From: Kitasatospora cinereorecta
Lineage (GTDB): Bacteria; Actinomycetota; Actinomycetes; Streptomycetales; Streptomycetaceae
Assembly (NCBI RefSeq): GCF_024172095.1
Contig: NZ_JAMZDX010000001.1
Location: forward strand, 710,001 to 774,000
Reading direction: 5' to 3'
Length of the DNA stretch: 64,000 bases
Numbering within the stretch: the first letter of the stretch is position 1; every line of letters starts with the position of its first letter. Below the pieces are notes generated by a model that worked only from the letters and a program-made list of their open reading frames with translations, was not told the DNA's origin and did not search any database. The translations under genes were made by a program, and so were the position numbers. Positions 1-7,899 of this stretch are shown here, one piece after another.

Positions 1-1293
1 CTTGCCGAGCGCGTCCAGGAAGGCCTGGGACGGGCGCTCGAAGATGCCCATGGTGCGGTCGCCCTGCACGTTGCTGTGGCCGCGGACCGGGCAGACGCCC
101 GCGCCCGGACGGCCGACGTTGCCGCGCAGCAGCAGGAAGTTGACCACCTCGCGGATGGTCGGCACGGCGTGCCGGTGCTGGGTCAGGCCCATCGCCCAGC
201 AGACGATGATCTTCTCGGAGGAGGTGACCAGCTCGGCCAGCTCCTCGATCTGCTCCCAGGGCAGGCCGGTCGCGGCGAGCACCTCGGTTCGGTCGTCCGC
301 CTTCGCCTGGGCGGCGAACTCCTCGAAGCCGTGGCAGTGTTCGGCGATGAAGGCGTGGTCGACCGCGTCCTGTTCCAGCAGCAGCCGGTTGAGCGTCCGG
401 AACAGTGCCAGGTCGCCGCCGAGCCGGATCTGCAGGAACAGGTCGGTGAGCTTGGTGCCGGAGCCGACCAGGCCGCGCGCGTTCTGCGGGTTCTTGAACC
501 GCTCCAGGCCCGCCTCGGGCAGCGGGTTGACGCTGACGATCTTCGCGCCGGAGCGCTTGGCCCGCTCCAGCGCGGAGAGCATCCGCGGGTGGTTGGTGCC
601 CGGGTTCTGGCCCGCGACGATGATCAGGTCGGCCTGGTACAGGTCCTTGAGGCTGACGCTGCCCTTGCCGACGCCCAGCGTCTCGGTGAGCGCCGAACCC
701 GAGGACTCGTGGCACATGTTGGAGCAGTCCGGCAGGTTGTTGGTGCCGAGCCGGCGGGCGAACAGCTGGTAGAGGAAGGCGGCCTCGTTGCTGGTCCGGC
801 CCGAGGTGTAGAAGGCGGCGCCGTCCGGGGTGTCGAGGGCGTTCAGCTCCTCGGCGATCAACGCGAAGGCGTCGTCCCAGGAGACCGGGGTGTAGTGGGT
901 CGCGCCCTCGTCCAGCAGCATCGGGGTGGTGAGCCGGCCCTGCTGGCCCAGCCAGTAGCCCGAGCGCTCGGCCAGCTCGGCGACCGGGTGCGCGGCGAAG
1001 AACGCCGGCGTGATCCGCCGCTCGGTGGCCTCCTCGGCGACCGCCTTGGCGCCGTTCTCGCAGAACTCGGCGGTGTGCGTCTTCCCCGGCTCCGGCCAGG
1101 CACAGCCCGGGCAGTCGAAGCCGTCCGGCTGGTTGACCTTGCGCAGGGTGGCCAGCACCCGGCGCGGCGACATCTGCTCGGACGCCATCCGCAGGCTGTG
1201 CCCGACGGCCGGGAGCCCGGCCGCGGCGTGCTGGGGAGCGCCGACCTGCGGTGCGTCCTGCACCGGGTCGCTCTGCGGGGCCTGCTTGGCCAT
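1..1293 (-). CDS. FdhF/YdeP family molybdopterin oxidoreductase (3' end outside window)
   Basis: Molybdopterin-dependent oxidoreductase of the formate-dehydrogenase-alpha-like FdhF/YdeP family; the physiological substrate is unknown. The first 431 codons are present, out of about 750 usual for the family, because the gene runs off the left edge. The ATG at 1293 follows a good GGAGG. Visible marks are an N-terminal CPGC near residue 70, the cofactor-fold stretches PDCSNMCHESSG and VAGQNPGTNHPRM, and near the edge LRGNVGRPGAGVCPVRGHSN, all characteristic of the family. No Sec codon lies in the visible part. The protein should need MoCo or W-bis-MGD and probably FdhD-type sulfuration. Family is secure, reaction is not. 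Confidence 0.9.
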   Translation of the reverse strand, partial: MAKQAPQSDPVQDAPQVGAPQHAAAGLPAVGHSLRMASEQMSPRRVLATLRKVNQPDGFDCPGCAWPEPGKTHTAEFCENGAKAVAEEATERRITPAFFAAHPVAELAERSGYWLGQQGRLTTPMLLDEGATHYTPVSWDDAFALIAEELNALDTPDGAAFYTSGRTSNEAAFLYQLFARRLGTNNLPDCSNMCHESSGSALTETLGVGKGSVSLKDLYQADLIIVAGQNPGTNHPRMLSALERAKRSGAKIVSVNPLPEAGLERFKNPQNARGLVGSGTKLTDLFLQIRLGGDLALFRTLNRLLLEQDAVDHAFIAEHCHGFEEFAAQAKADDRTEVLAATGLPWEQIEELAELVTSSEKIIVCWAMGLTQHRHAVPTIREVVNFLLLRGNVGRPGAGVCPVRGHSNVQGDRTMGIFERPSQAFLDALGK

Positions 1294-1446
1294 GACCGGA
1301 CACCTCCTGCTCAAACCGGGTCCGAGCGCCGTTGCCGGTCCCGCTTCCATCCTTGCACTGCGGGTCCGGGGACTCGACGCCGCCCGAGGCGTCCCGGCGG
1401 ATAGGGTGCTGGGCGCAGTCGAGACGTCCCGAGAATGAGGTCGGCC

Positions 1447-2289
1447 GTGACCATCCCCCCGATTCCCGCGCAGTCCCCGGGCAGTTCCGGGGAGGCGCCC
1501 GCCGAGCCGGCCGAGGCGGCGCCGGAGCTGCGCGCGCTGCTGGTCCGCCTGCGGGACGGCGCGGGCGACGCGCCGGGCCCGGACGGCGCCGCCCACCTGC
1601 TGGAACTGGTGGCCCGGGAGATGACCGCGCTGCTCGGCCGCTACGACCGGGAGACCCTGGTCGCCTGGCGCGAACTCGGCTTCGCCCGCCGCGAGGCCGG
1701 CGACCCGGCCGCCGCCGTCCACCTGCTCGGCCAGGTGGTGGCCGACATGGCCCAGGCGCTCGGCCCCGCCGACCGGGACACCCTCTACGCCCACCTGGAG
1801 TTCGCCGCCGCGATGGGCGACGCCGGCGACCCCGGCGGGGCCGCCCAGCGGCTGCGCGACCTGGTGCCCTCACTGACCGCCGAGGTCGGGCCGCAGGGCG
1901 ACCTGGCCCTCACCGCGCAGGTGCAGCTGGCGGTGAACCTCGGCCGGATCGGCGACCTGATGGGGGCCGTCGGCCAGCTGCTGCAGCTCCTCCCGGCCAT
2001 CGAACAGGGCCTCGGCGAACAGAGCCGGGCGCTGGCCGACGCCCGCACCGGCCTCGGCCGCCTGGTGGTGCCCTGGCGCCGGGTCGCCGGCGGCGGCGGC
2101 CTCCCGCCGGTGATGGCGGTGGCCATGGTGCACCGGCTGATCGTCTGGGACTTCGGCTCCGACGCGGAGGCCGACGCCTACCTGACCGAGCTGGAGCGGG
2201 CCACCGGCCGCAAGGGGCTGGCTGGCCGGCTCGCCGCCGTCCCGGACGGGATGACGGCGGCCCAGGCCACCGCGATGGTGCTCGGCTGA
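1447..2289 (+). CDS. tetratricopeptide-like repeat protein
   Basis: About 280 residues, almost all helical, with pairs of helices of TPR character: residues about 60-180 repeat patterns such as A..LLGQVVADMAQALGP and A..LRDLVPSLTAEVGP. This resembles the C-terminal TPR arrays of actinomycete regulatory proteins. The last 60 residues, ending in MTAAQATAMVLG, are less repetitive. No enzymatic motif is visible. I prefer the GTG at 1447 because TGAGG lies six bases upstream; an in-frame ATG at 1435 is the alternative. It is divergent from the oxidoreductase gene and converges on the STM4011 gene 13 bases away. Function unknown; probably protein-protein contact. Confidence 0.75.
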   Translation: MTIPPIPAQSPGSSGEAPAEPAEAAPELRALLVRLRDGAGDAPGPDGAAHLLELVAREMTALLGRYDRETLVAWRELGFARREAGDPAAAVHLLGQVVADMAQALGPADRDTLYAHLEFAAAMGDAGDPGGAAQRLRDLVPSLTAEVGPQGDLALTAQVQLAVNLGRIGDLMGAVGQLLQLLPAIEQGLGEQSRALADARTGLGRLVVPWRRVAGGGGLPPVMAVAMVHRLIVWDFGSDAEADAYLTELERATGRKGLAGRLAAVPDGMTAAQATAMVLG

Positions 2290-2302
2290 CCGGCCGGCGC
2301 CG

Positions 2303-3154
2303 TCACCAGCCGTGCGGGATCCGCTCCAGCACCCCGCCCGCGAACACGTCGTAGAGCGGCAGCGTCTCCAGGTGGACGTAGCCGATGTGGCAGTCGCACA
2401 CCGCCAGCGGGCACGGCCGCGGCCGCAACTGGGCCCGGTACGAGCCGTCGTACAGGTTGCCCAGCGGCGGCCGGACGAAGTGGCAGCGCCGGACGGTGCC
2501 GTCGCCGTCCACCGACACCACCGAGTCGCCGGTCCGGCACGGCCGGCCGGCGCTCGGGTGCGGGTCGCGGCTGTAGCCGAACAGCGGGTCCAGCGCCGCC
2601 CACTCGGCGGCCTCGGCATCGGTGTAGCTCCGGCCGTCGGCGGCGTTGACCCACAGGTAGACGCCGTCCGGCAGCTCGGCGCGCAGCCGGCGGGCGGGCG
2701 CCAGGTGGTCCGGCTCGCCGACCACGCCGACGCTGTACCGCACGCCGAGCGCGGTCAGTTCCCGGCACTTGGCCAGGAAGCGCTCCTGGCTCACCTGGCC
2801 CGGGTGGTAGGTGACCCAGAACGCCAGCCGCTCCGGGTCGCCCTCGGCCACCCAGTCGCTGCGGCAGCTGAAGTTGGTCTGGATCGCCACCCGCCGCAGG
2901 TGCGGCAGCCGGCTCAGCTCCACCATCGCCCGCCGGTACCAGGAGCGGACCAGCCCCTCGCCCCACGGGGTGAACAGCACCGACAGCTCGCCGTCCCGGT
3001 ACGCCGCCGCCCAGGCCGCGAAGCGCTCCAGTGCGGCCCGGTCGGCCCGCAGCTGCTCCGGGCTGTCGCGCCGCTTGGCGAACGGGCAGTACGGGCAGTC
3101 GTAGTCGCAGGAGGCGAGCGGGCCGCGGTAGAGCACGGTCAGATGCGGCGTCAT
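2303..3154 (-). CDS. STM4011 family radical SAM protein
   Basis: Last gene of the five-gene STM4015-STM4011 operon, 283 residues. The radical SAM cluster motif CX3CX2C is at Cys16, Cys20 and Cys23 (CDYDCPYC), early in the protein. A second Cys set near the C-terminus (C206, C224, C248, C253, C255), with a GX4C ending at C224, resembles the SPASM/twitch layout that binds an auxiliary Fe-S cluster. The ATG at 3154 overlaps the STM4012 stop (ATGA), so the two are translationally coupled. The family is named after a Salmonella locus and, to my knowledge, has no assigned reaction. I infer a modifying enzyme acting with STM4012, possibly on a peptide. The radical SAM assignment is firm. Confidence 0.9.
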   Translation of the reverse strand: MTPHLTVLYRGPLASCDYDCPYCPFAKRRDSPEQLRADRAALERFAAWAAAYRDGELSVLFTPWGEGLVRSWYRRAMVELSRLPHLRRVAIQTNFSCRSDWVAEGDPERLAFWVTYHPGQVSQERFLAKCRELTALGVRYSVGVVGEPDHLAPARRLRAELPDGVYLWVNAADGRSYTDAEAAEWAALDPLFGYSRDPHPSAGRPCRTGDSVVSVDGDGTVRRCHFVRPPLGNLYDGSYRAQLRPRPCPLAVCDCHIGYVHLETLPLYDVFAGGVLERIPHGW

Positions 3155-4473
3155 TTCGGCAGGTACCCCGCCATCCGCTCGGCCACCCGCGGCGAGAACA
3201 GCCGCGGGCCGATGGCGTCCGAGTGCGCCAGGCCCTCCGGGGTGAGCACCAGGTGCGGCCCCTGCTCGGCCAGCCAGCCGCGGGCGGCGAACTCGGCCAG
3301 CTCGACCGGGAAGTCCTCGGCCGGGGTGGTGCCGAACCGCCGCCGGTAGCCGTCCACCTCGACCCCGTCGGCCTGCAGCAGCGACTGGATCAGGTGGCGC
3401 CGGCGCTGCTCCCCGGCGTCCATCTCCCAGCCCAGCTCGGCCCGGGAGAACTCCTCGGTGGCCACGTAGTCGTCGATGATGCCGCGCACCTCGCGGGCGT
3501 CCACCGCGTAGTCGAAGGAGTAGTGCAGCCGGGAGGTGTAGGAGCGGGCGCCGCAGCCGAGGCCGACCATGCCGTCGGTCTGGCAGGCGTACTCCCCGGC
3601 GCTCGCCGATTCTGCGCCGATCCGGCGGAACATCCGCATCGACACCTGCTGGTAGCCCTCGGCCAAGAGGTGGTCGCGGCCGGCCCGGTAGAGGGCGAGG
3701 CGCTGGGCGTCCCACTCGGGTGAGGGTTGGTCGGCCCGGCGGCCGAGGCCGGTCAGCGGCCGGACGTACAGCGGGTAGAGGTACAGCTCCTCCGGCCGCC
3801 AGGCCAGGGCGGCGTCCAGCGAGCGCAGCCAGCTGGCCTCGGTCTGGCCGTCGATGCCGTAGATCAGGTCGATGTTGAGCACCGGGAAGCCGGCCGTGCG
3901 GATCCGGCCGAGCGCGGCCTCCACCGCCGCCCGCTTCTGCGGGCGGACGGCCGAGCGGGCCTCCTCGTCCAGGAAGGACTGCACGCCGAGGCTGAGCCGG
4001 GTGGTGCCGCGCTCGGCCAGGACCGCGAGCCGGTCGGCGGTCGCGGTCTCCGGCGAGGCCTCCACCGAGAGCGGCACCGCCCGCAGGTCGGCGCCCATCC
4101 GCCGCTCGGCGATGTCGCACAACCGCTCCAGCTCGCCGGCGGTCAGAAAGGTCGGGGTGCCGCCGCCGAACGCGGCCAGCGCGAACCGGGCGTCCTCGTC
4201 CAACGCTGCCCGGACGGCCACGGCCTGGCGCTCCAGCGCGTCCAGGTAGGCGGTGGTCAGCCCGTCCGGCGCGCCGATCCGGGTGAACAGGTTGCAGAAG
4301 CCGCAGCGCACCTCGCAGAACGGGATGTGCAGGTAGAGCGAGAGCGCGTGCTGCCGCTCGCCCGCCCACAGCCCGTCCAGCGCCGGCCGGTCGGGCAGCG
4401 GGCGGTACGCGGTCTTGTGCGGGTAGGCGTAGACGTAGGAGCGGTACGGGGAGTCGGCCGTCGCGGCGGTCAT
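3151..4473 (-). CDS. STM4012 family radical SAM protein (HemW-like)
   Basis: 440 residues. The radical SAM motif CEVRCGFC places CX3CX2C at Cys53, Cys57 and Cys60. Next come the glycine-rich AAFGGGTPTFL, SVEASPET and RLSLGVQSFLDEEA, which mark the coproporphyrinogen-dehydrogenase/HemW-like branch. The C-terminal 120 residues fit a HemN-type C-terminal domain. HemW-like proteins use SAM and 4Fe-4S; some bind haem or methylate, so the chemistry here is open. The ATG at 4473 overlaps the STM4013 stop by four bases, and its own stop overlaps the STM4011 start. A standalone HemW is unlikely given the conserved five-gene context. Confidence 0.9.
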   Translation of the reverse strand: MTAATADSPYRSYVYAYPHKTAYRPLPDRPALDGLWAGERQHALSLYLHIPFCEVRCGFCNLFTRIGAPDGLTTAYLDALERQAVAVRAALDEDARFALAAFGGGTPTFLTAGELERLCDIAERRMGADLRAVPLSVEASPETATADRLAVLAERGTTRLSLGVQSFLDEEARSAVRPQKRAAVEAALGRIRTAGFPVLNIDLIYGIDGQTEASWLRSLDAALAWRPEELYLYPLYVRPLTGLGRRADQPSPEWDAQRLALYRAGRDHLLAEGYQQVSMRMFRRIGAESASAGEYACQTDGMVGLGCGARSYTSRLHYSFDYAVDAREVRGIIDDYVATEEFSRAELGWEMDAGEQRRRHLIQSLLQADGVEVDGYRRRFGTTPAEDFPVELAEFAARGWLAEQGPHLVLTPEGLAHSDAIGPRLFSPRVAERMAGYLPK

Positions 4474-5309
4474 GCGTCGCCTCCCTGCTGCGGGACGGTG
4501 AAGTGCGCGTACGGGACCGTCCAGACCACCTCGTGGCCGATCCGGTGGCCGGTCCAGCCGTCCTCGCCGTACGCGGTGCCGTGGTCGGAGCAGACGATCG
4601 CGAAGCACGGACGGCGCCGGCTCATCGCGGTGAACAGCCGGCCGATGTGCGCGTCCACGTACTCCAGCGCGGCCGCGTGGCTGGCCCGGCTGTCGCCGTG
4701 CTCGCGGGTGGCGCCGGGCAGGTGGAACCAGTTGGGCTGGTGCAGCGCCGAGACGTTGACGAAGAGGAACAGCGGCTGGTCCGCCGCCTGCTCGGCGGCC
4801 ACCCGCTCGGCGCGGGCCACCTGTGCCTCGAACGAGGTGGGGGAGGGCACGCCCATCTCGGGCTCCCAGTGGCTCTCCTGGAACATCCCGGGCAGCACCG
4901 AGCCGAGCGGGCCCTGCTTGTTGAAGAAGCCGACCCCGCCGATGCAGACCGTCCGGTACCCGGCCGCGGCCAGCGCGCCCGGAAGGTCCGGGGCATCGAA
5001 CACCCAGGTGCGCGACTCGGTGCTCTCCGAGCCGGCGAAGCGGGCCGCGAACAGCCGGGGGTGCGGGCCGTCCGGCGAGGCCGGGGTGGGCAGGAAGCCC
5101 GCCAGCATCGCCTGGTGCGAGGCGTACGTGAAGCTGCCGGGTGAGTGCCGGCGCTCCCAGCGGCCGCCGGGCAGCCAGGCCGCCAGGTTCGGCAGCCGGC
5201 CGTCCGCGGCCAGCTCCTCGGCCACGTCGAAGCGCAGCGTGTCGAGGGTGACCAGCAGCAGGTCGTGGCTGCCCACGACGGCGTTCATGTCGGGTATCGG
5301 GTGGCTCAT
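4470..5309 (-). CDS. STM4013/SEN3800 family hydrolase (sulfatase/alkaline phosphatase fold)
   Basis: 279 residues. The N-terminal LLLVTLDTLRFD (Asp23) and the C-terminal VCSDHGTAYGEDG match metal-binding segments of the sulfatase/alkaline phosphatase superfamily. The stretch FTYASHQAMLAG (from residue 60) aligns with the sulfatase C-x-P-S-R signature, but Thr61 stands where the formylglycine cysteine would be. That argues for phosphatase or phosphotransferase-like chemistry rather than a formylglycine sulfatase; this is inference. There is no signal peptide, so it is cytosolic. Coupled by ATGA overlaps to both neighbours. An internal ATG at 5288 is a possible shorter start. Substrate unknown. 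Confidence 0.88.
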   Translation of the reverse strand: MSHPIPDMNAVVGSHDLLLVTLDTLRFDVAEELAADGRLPNLAAWLPGGRWERRHSPGSFTYASHQAMLAGFLPTPASPDGPHPRLFAARFAGSESTESRTWVFDAPDLPGALAAAGYRTVCIGGVGFFNKQGPLGSVLPGMFQESHWEPEMGVPSPTSFEAQVARAERVAAEQAADQPLFLFVNVSALHQPNWFHLPGATREHGDSRASHAAALEYVDAHIGRLFTAMSRRRPCFAIVCSDHGTAYGEDGWTGHRIGHEVVWTVPYAHFTVPQQGGDA

Positions 5310-6454
5310 CGGGCGGCTTCCGGGTGGTGCGGGAGGGGGACGGGGACGGTGACCCGGGACGGGTCGGCGAGCAGGAGCAGGTCGCTGAGCAGGGCGGCGA
5401 TCTGGGCACCGTACGTGTCCAGCCCGGCGGCGGGGCCGCCGGGCAGGCCGGTGAGGTTCGGCAGCAGGTCGCCGAAGGCGTTGACCTCGCCGACCAGCGC
5501 CCGGCGCCACCCGGCGGCGGGCAGCACGTCCACCCCGACCATCGGGGCGTGCGGGAAGCAGGCGGCGGCCCGCTCGGCGGTCTCCAGCAGCGCCGGCCAG
5601 GCCGGTCCGGCGGCGGCGCGGGCCAGGTCCAGGTCGCCACGGGCCCCGCCGAGGTGCAGGTTGGTCATCGGGTGGCTGCTGGTGCGGACCACCGCGTGGG
5701 TGGCACGGCCGGCGACCACCACCACCCGCAGGTCCGCCGCCCGGCCGGACAGCCCGGCCTTCGGCACCCACTGCTCGACGTGCAGCCCGTCCGGCGCCAG
5801 CCGGTCGACCAGCGCGGCGACCTCCGCCTCCGAGCGGTAGCGGCGCACCCGCAGCGAGTTGTGCAGCCCGTCCGGGCCGAGCTCGACCGAGGTGGTGGCC
5901 TGGACCCGGCCGAGCGGCCCGAACTCCACGGCGAGCACCCCGGAGGCCGAGGAACCGTGCGCGGGCTTCACGAACACCCGGCGCAGCCCGGCCGCGCCGA
6001 GCCGCTCCCGCAGCTGTGACCAGTCCCGCGGCGGCGGGCCGCCGAGCGCCCGCGGCACCGGGACGCCCGCTGCGGAGAGCAGTGCGTGCGCCCGCGGCTT
6101 GTCGAACATCACCGCGATCTCCGCCGGATCGCCGAGCAGCCGGACGCCCGGGCGGGCCGCCAGAGCGCGCAGTGCCGCCGTCACCCCGGCGTACCAGGCG
6201 GCGCCGCCCTCGACCCGGGTCGGCGCGTACCCGGCGCCGAGCACCGGGCCGCGCAGCAGCTCGTCCACCGCCGCGTCCTCGCCGGGCGACTCGATCCGCA
6301 GCAGCGTGCCGGGCGGCAGCTCGTACCGGCCGCGCAGCACGTCGAGCCAGGGCAGCACGGCCGGTTCCGGCAGCCCGGCGGCCTGGGCGGCGGCGGCGAA
6401 CAGCGTCACCCGCCGGTGGCCCGGGCTGCCGAGGACGGTCAGCGCGAGGGACAC
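5306..6454 (-). CDS. STM4014 family protein, ATP-grasp-like
   Basis: 382 residues, GTG start at 6454, three bases after the STM4015 stop. The order of motifs looks like an ATP-grasp ligase: a linker FDKPRAHALLSAAGVPVP (about residue 120), then RVFVKPAHGSSASGV with the nucleotide-binding Lys and small-residue loop, then HVEQWVPKA, DLRVVVVAG, and finally VGVDVLP followed by LVGEVNAFGD, where acidic and Asn residues usually bind Mg. I therefore infer ATP-dependent carboxylate-amine (or similar) ligation as the family activity, but the acceptor is unknown. Annotation pipelines would call it only STM4014 family. The stop overlaps the STM4013 start. Confidence 0.82.
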   Translation of the reverse strand: MSLALTVLGSPGHRRVTLFAAAAQAAGLPEPAVLPWLDVLRGRYELPPGTLLRIESPGEDAAVDELLRGPVLGAGYAPTRVEGGAAWYAGVTAALRALAARPGVRLLGDPAEIAVMFDKPRAHALLSAAGVPVPRALGGPPPRDWSQLRERLGAAGLRRVFVKPAHGSSASGVLAVEFGPLGRVQATTSVELGPDGLHNSLRVRRYRSEAEVAALVDRLAPDGLHVEQWVPKAGLSGRAADLRVVVVAGRATHAVVRTSSHPMTNLHLGGARGDLDLARAAAGPAWPALLETAERAAACFPHAPMVGVDVLPAAGWRRALVGEVNAFGDLLPNLTGLPGGPAAGLDTYGAQIAALLSDLLLLADPSRVTVPVPLPHHPEAAR

Positions 6455-6457
6455 CGG

Positions 6458-7411
6458 CTACTCGGCGACCGCGACGTAGCGCCAGTTGTCGTCCGGCTTC
6501 TGCTGGTCGGACAGGTCGACGGCCACCCCGGGCAGCGCCTCGCGCAGCCGCTGCTGCATCTCCTCGCTCAGGTAGTGGTGGTGCAGGTCGAGGGTGGCCA
6601 GGTGGGTGAGCGGCTGGCCGGCCAGCAGGGCGGCGGCGCCCTCGTCGGTGAGCGCGCCCATCGACAGTGCCAGCCCGGTCAGCCGGGCGACCACCGGCGC
6701 CTGCGCGGCCAGCGCGGCGATCTCGTCCTGCTGCTCGGCGTTCTGCAGGCCGAGGTGGCGCAGCGCGGGCAGGGACGCGCCGCTGAGGAAGGGAGCGAGG
6801 TCGGCGGTCGTCCAGTCGCCGCCGTAGTTCGCCACGCCGAGCCACAGCTCCAGCCGCTCCAGGGCCGGGAAGTCGCACGCCGCGACCGCCCGGACGACGG
6901 TGCTGGGCAGACCGCCGGCCTCGAAGCGCAGCGCCCGCAGCCGCTCGTGCCGCAGCGGGGTCAGCGACAGGCCGCCCGCGCCCTCCCAGTCCGGGGCGGC
7001 GCCGCGCACCACCAGCTCCTCCAGCTCCGGGAAGCTCCGGAAGACCGGGGTGATGTCGCACATCTGGAGCCAGGAGATCTCGCACTCCTCGTACGTGATG
7101 TCGCCGATGAACAGCGCCCGCAGGGCGGGCAGCCGGTCGGCGGCGGCGAGCACCGCGGCGAGCGGCTCGGCGAGGGAGTCCGGCTCCTCCGGCGCCCAGT
7201 TGCCGATCACCACGGCCGTCACCTCGGCGACGTCGACCGTGTCGAGGAACTCCTGCCAGGCCTGGGCGAAGTCCAGCGGGGAGTCGTACTCCAGCCCGAT
7301 CTTCCAGGCGACGGCGGACGCGGCGGGCAGCTCGGTGCCCTCCGCCCGGCCGGCCAGGAAGTCGTGGACCGGGAGGCCGTGGAACTCCCCGATGTGCTCG
7401 TTGACCGTCAT
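6458..7411 (-). CDS. STM4015 family protein (leucine-rich-repeat-like)
   Basis: First gene of the operon, 317 residues, ATG at 7411 behind GAGGAG. Residues about 90-300 carry irregular leucine-rich repeats (for example LRALFIGDIT, LEELVVRGA, LERLELWLGV, LRHLGLQNAE, LATLDLHHHYLS) of the kind that build a curved binding surface. The N-terminus (FHGLPVHDF near residue 10) is typical of the family. No catalytic motif, signal peptide or membrane segment is evident, so it is likely a cytosolic recognition or scaffold subunit for the two radical SAM proteins, the hydrolase and the ATP-grasp protein. That role is inferred from context only. Confidence 0.88.
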   Translation of the reverse strand: MTVNEHIGEFHGLPVHDFLAGRAEGTELPAASAVAWKIGLEYDSPLDFAQAWQEFLDTVDVAEVTAVVIGNWAPEEPDSLAEPLAAVLAAADRLPALRALFIGDITYEECEISWLQMCDITPVFRSFPELEELVVRGAAPDWEGAGGLSLTPLRHERLRALRFEAGGLPSTVVRAVAACDFPALERLELWLGVANYGGDWTTADLAPFLSGASLPALRHLGLQNAEQQDEIAALAAQAPVVARLTGLALSMGALTDEGAAALLAGQPLTHLATLDLHHHYLSEEMQQRLREALPGVAVDLSDQQKPDDNWRYVAVAE

Positions 7412-7462
7412 GCGCTGCTCCTCGCGAGGTGTGGGGCCGCCCTCTGTCTACCAGGCCGGTCC

Positions 7463-7492
7463 GACAGCGGCTCGAACGGGGGACGCGCTGTC
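7463..7492. promoter_or_regulatory. inverted repeat in the divergent intergenic region (candidate operator)
   Basis: GACAGCG at 7463-7469 and its exact reverse complement CGCTGTC at 7486-7492 are separated by 16 bases, and a further CGACAGG occurs near 7522. The repeat lies in the 149-base gap between the STM4015-STM4011 operon (minus) and the 7561 gene (plus), so a single regulator could control both directions. I see no convincing -35/-10 pair on either strand. The regulator is unknown. Confidence 0.35.
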
Positions 7493-7560
7493 AGAGCCGC
7501 CTCCTAGCTTTCGAATCGGGCGTCCGACAGGGGTCGGGCCGAGGACGGAGGAGGTCCGCC

Positions 7561-7887
7561 GTGTACCGCCAGGGCGATGTGCTGATCGTGCCGGTCGAGG
7601 AGACCGCGGTGCCGGCCGCGGTGGTCGCGCCGGCCCCGCAGCCGCGGGACGGCCGGGGCCGGCTGGTGCTGGCGCTCGGCGAGGTGACCGGGCACGCCCA
7701 CGCCGTGGTGGGGCCCGGCGAGCTGCGACGGGAGGCCGGTCCGTTCGGCCCGGCCTGGCTGCACCTGCCGGAGGGCGGGCGGGTGGTGCACGAGGAGCAC
7801 GCGGTGATCGCGCTGCCGCGCGGCTGGTACCGCGTGGTGCGGCAGCGGGAGTACGTGCCCGGTGCGGTGCGCATGGTCGCGGACTGA
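7561..7887 (+). CDS. small conserved protein, function unknown
   Basis: 108 residues, GTG start at 7561 behind GGAGGAGG; longer in-frame starts upstream lack such a site. It opens YRQGDVLIVPVEE, has the striking segment LGEVTGHAHAVVG, then HLPEGGRVVHEEHAVIALPRGWYRVVRQREY. The composition suggests a compact beta-rich fold with clustered histidines, and I recall this type of protein next to DUF6745-like genes in other bacteria. It lies 12 bases before the DUF6745-like gene and is certainly cotranscribed with it. No enzyme motif is recognised; the His cluster could bind metal, but that is speculation. Confidence 0.78.
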   Translation: MYRQGDVLIVPVEETAVPAAVVAPAPQPRDGRGRLVLALGEVTGHAHAVVGPGELRREAGPFGPAWLHLPEGGRVVHEEHAVIALPRGWYRVVRQREYVPGAVRMVAD

Positions 7888-7899
7888 CGGGAGCGGGCG

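Noticed and set aside
76..1404. Plus-strand ORF of 442 codons over the left edge
   Set aside because: It is the antisense of the molybdopterin oxidoreductase; the minus frame has a proper start, GGAGG and family motifs.
2303..4369. Apparent 688-residue fusion on the minus strand
   Set aside because: Only the last 283 codons (from 3154) are the STM4011 gene; the rest is an out-of-frame reading of STM4012 in the same frame register.
4470..7085. 871-residue minus ORF
   Set aside because: Codons before 5309 are shadow of STM4014; the real STM4013 protein is 279 residues.
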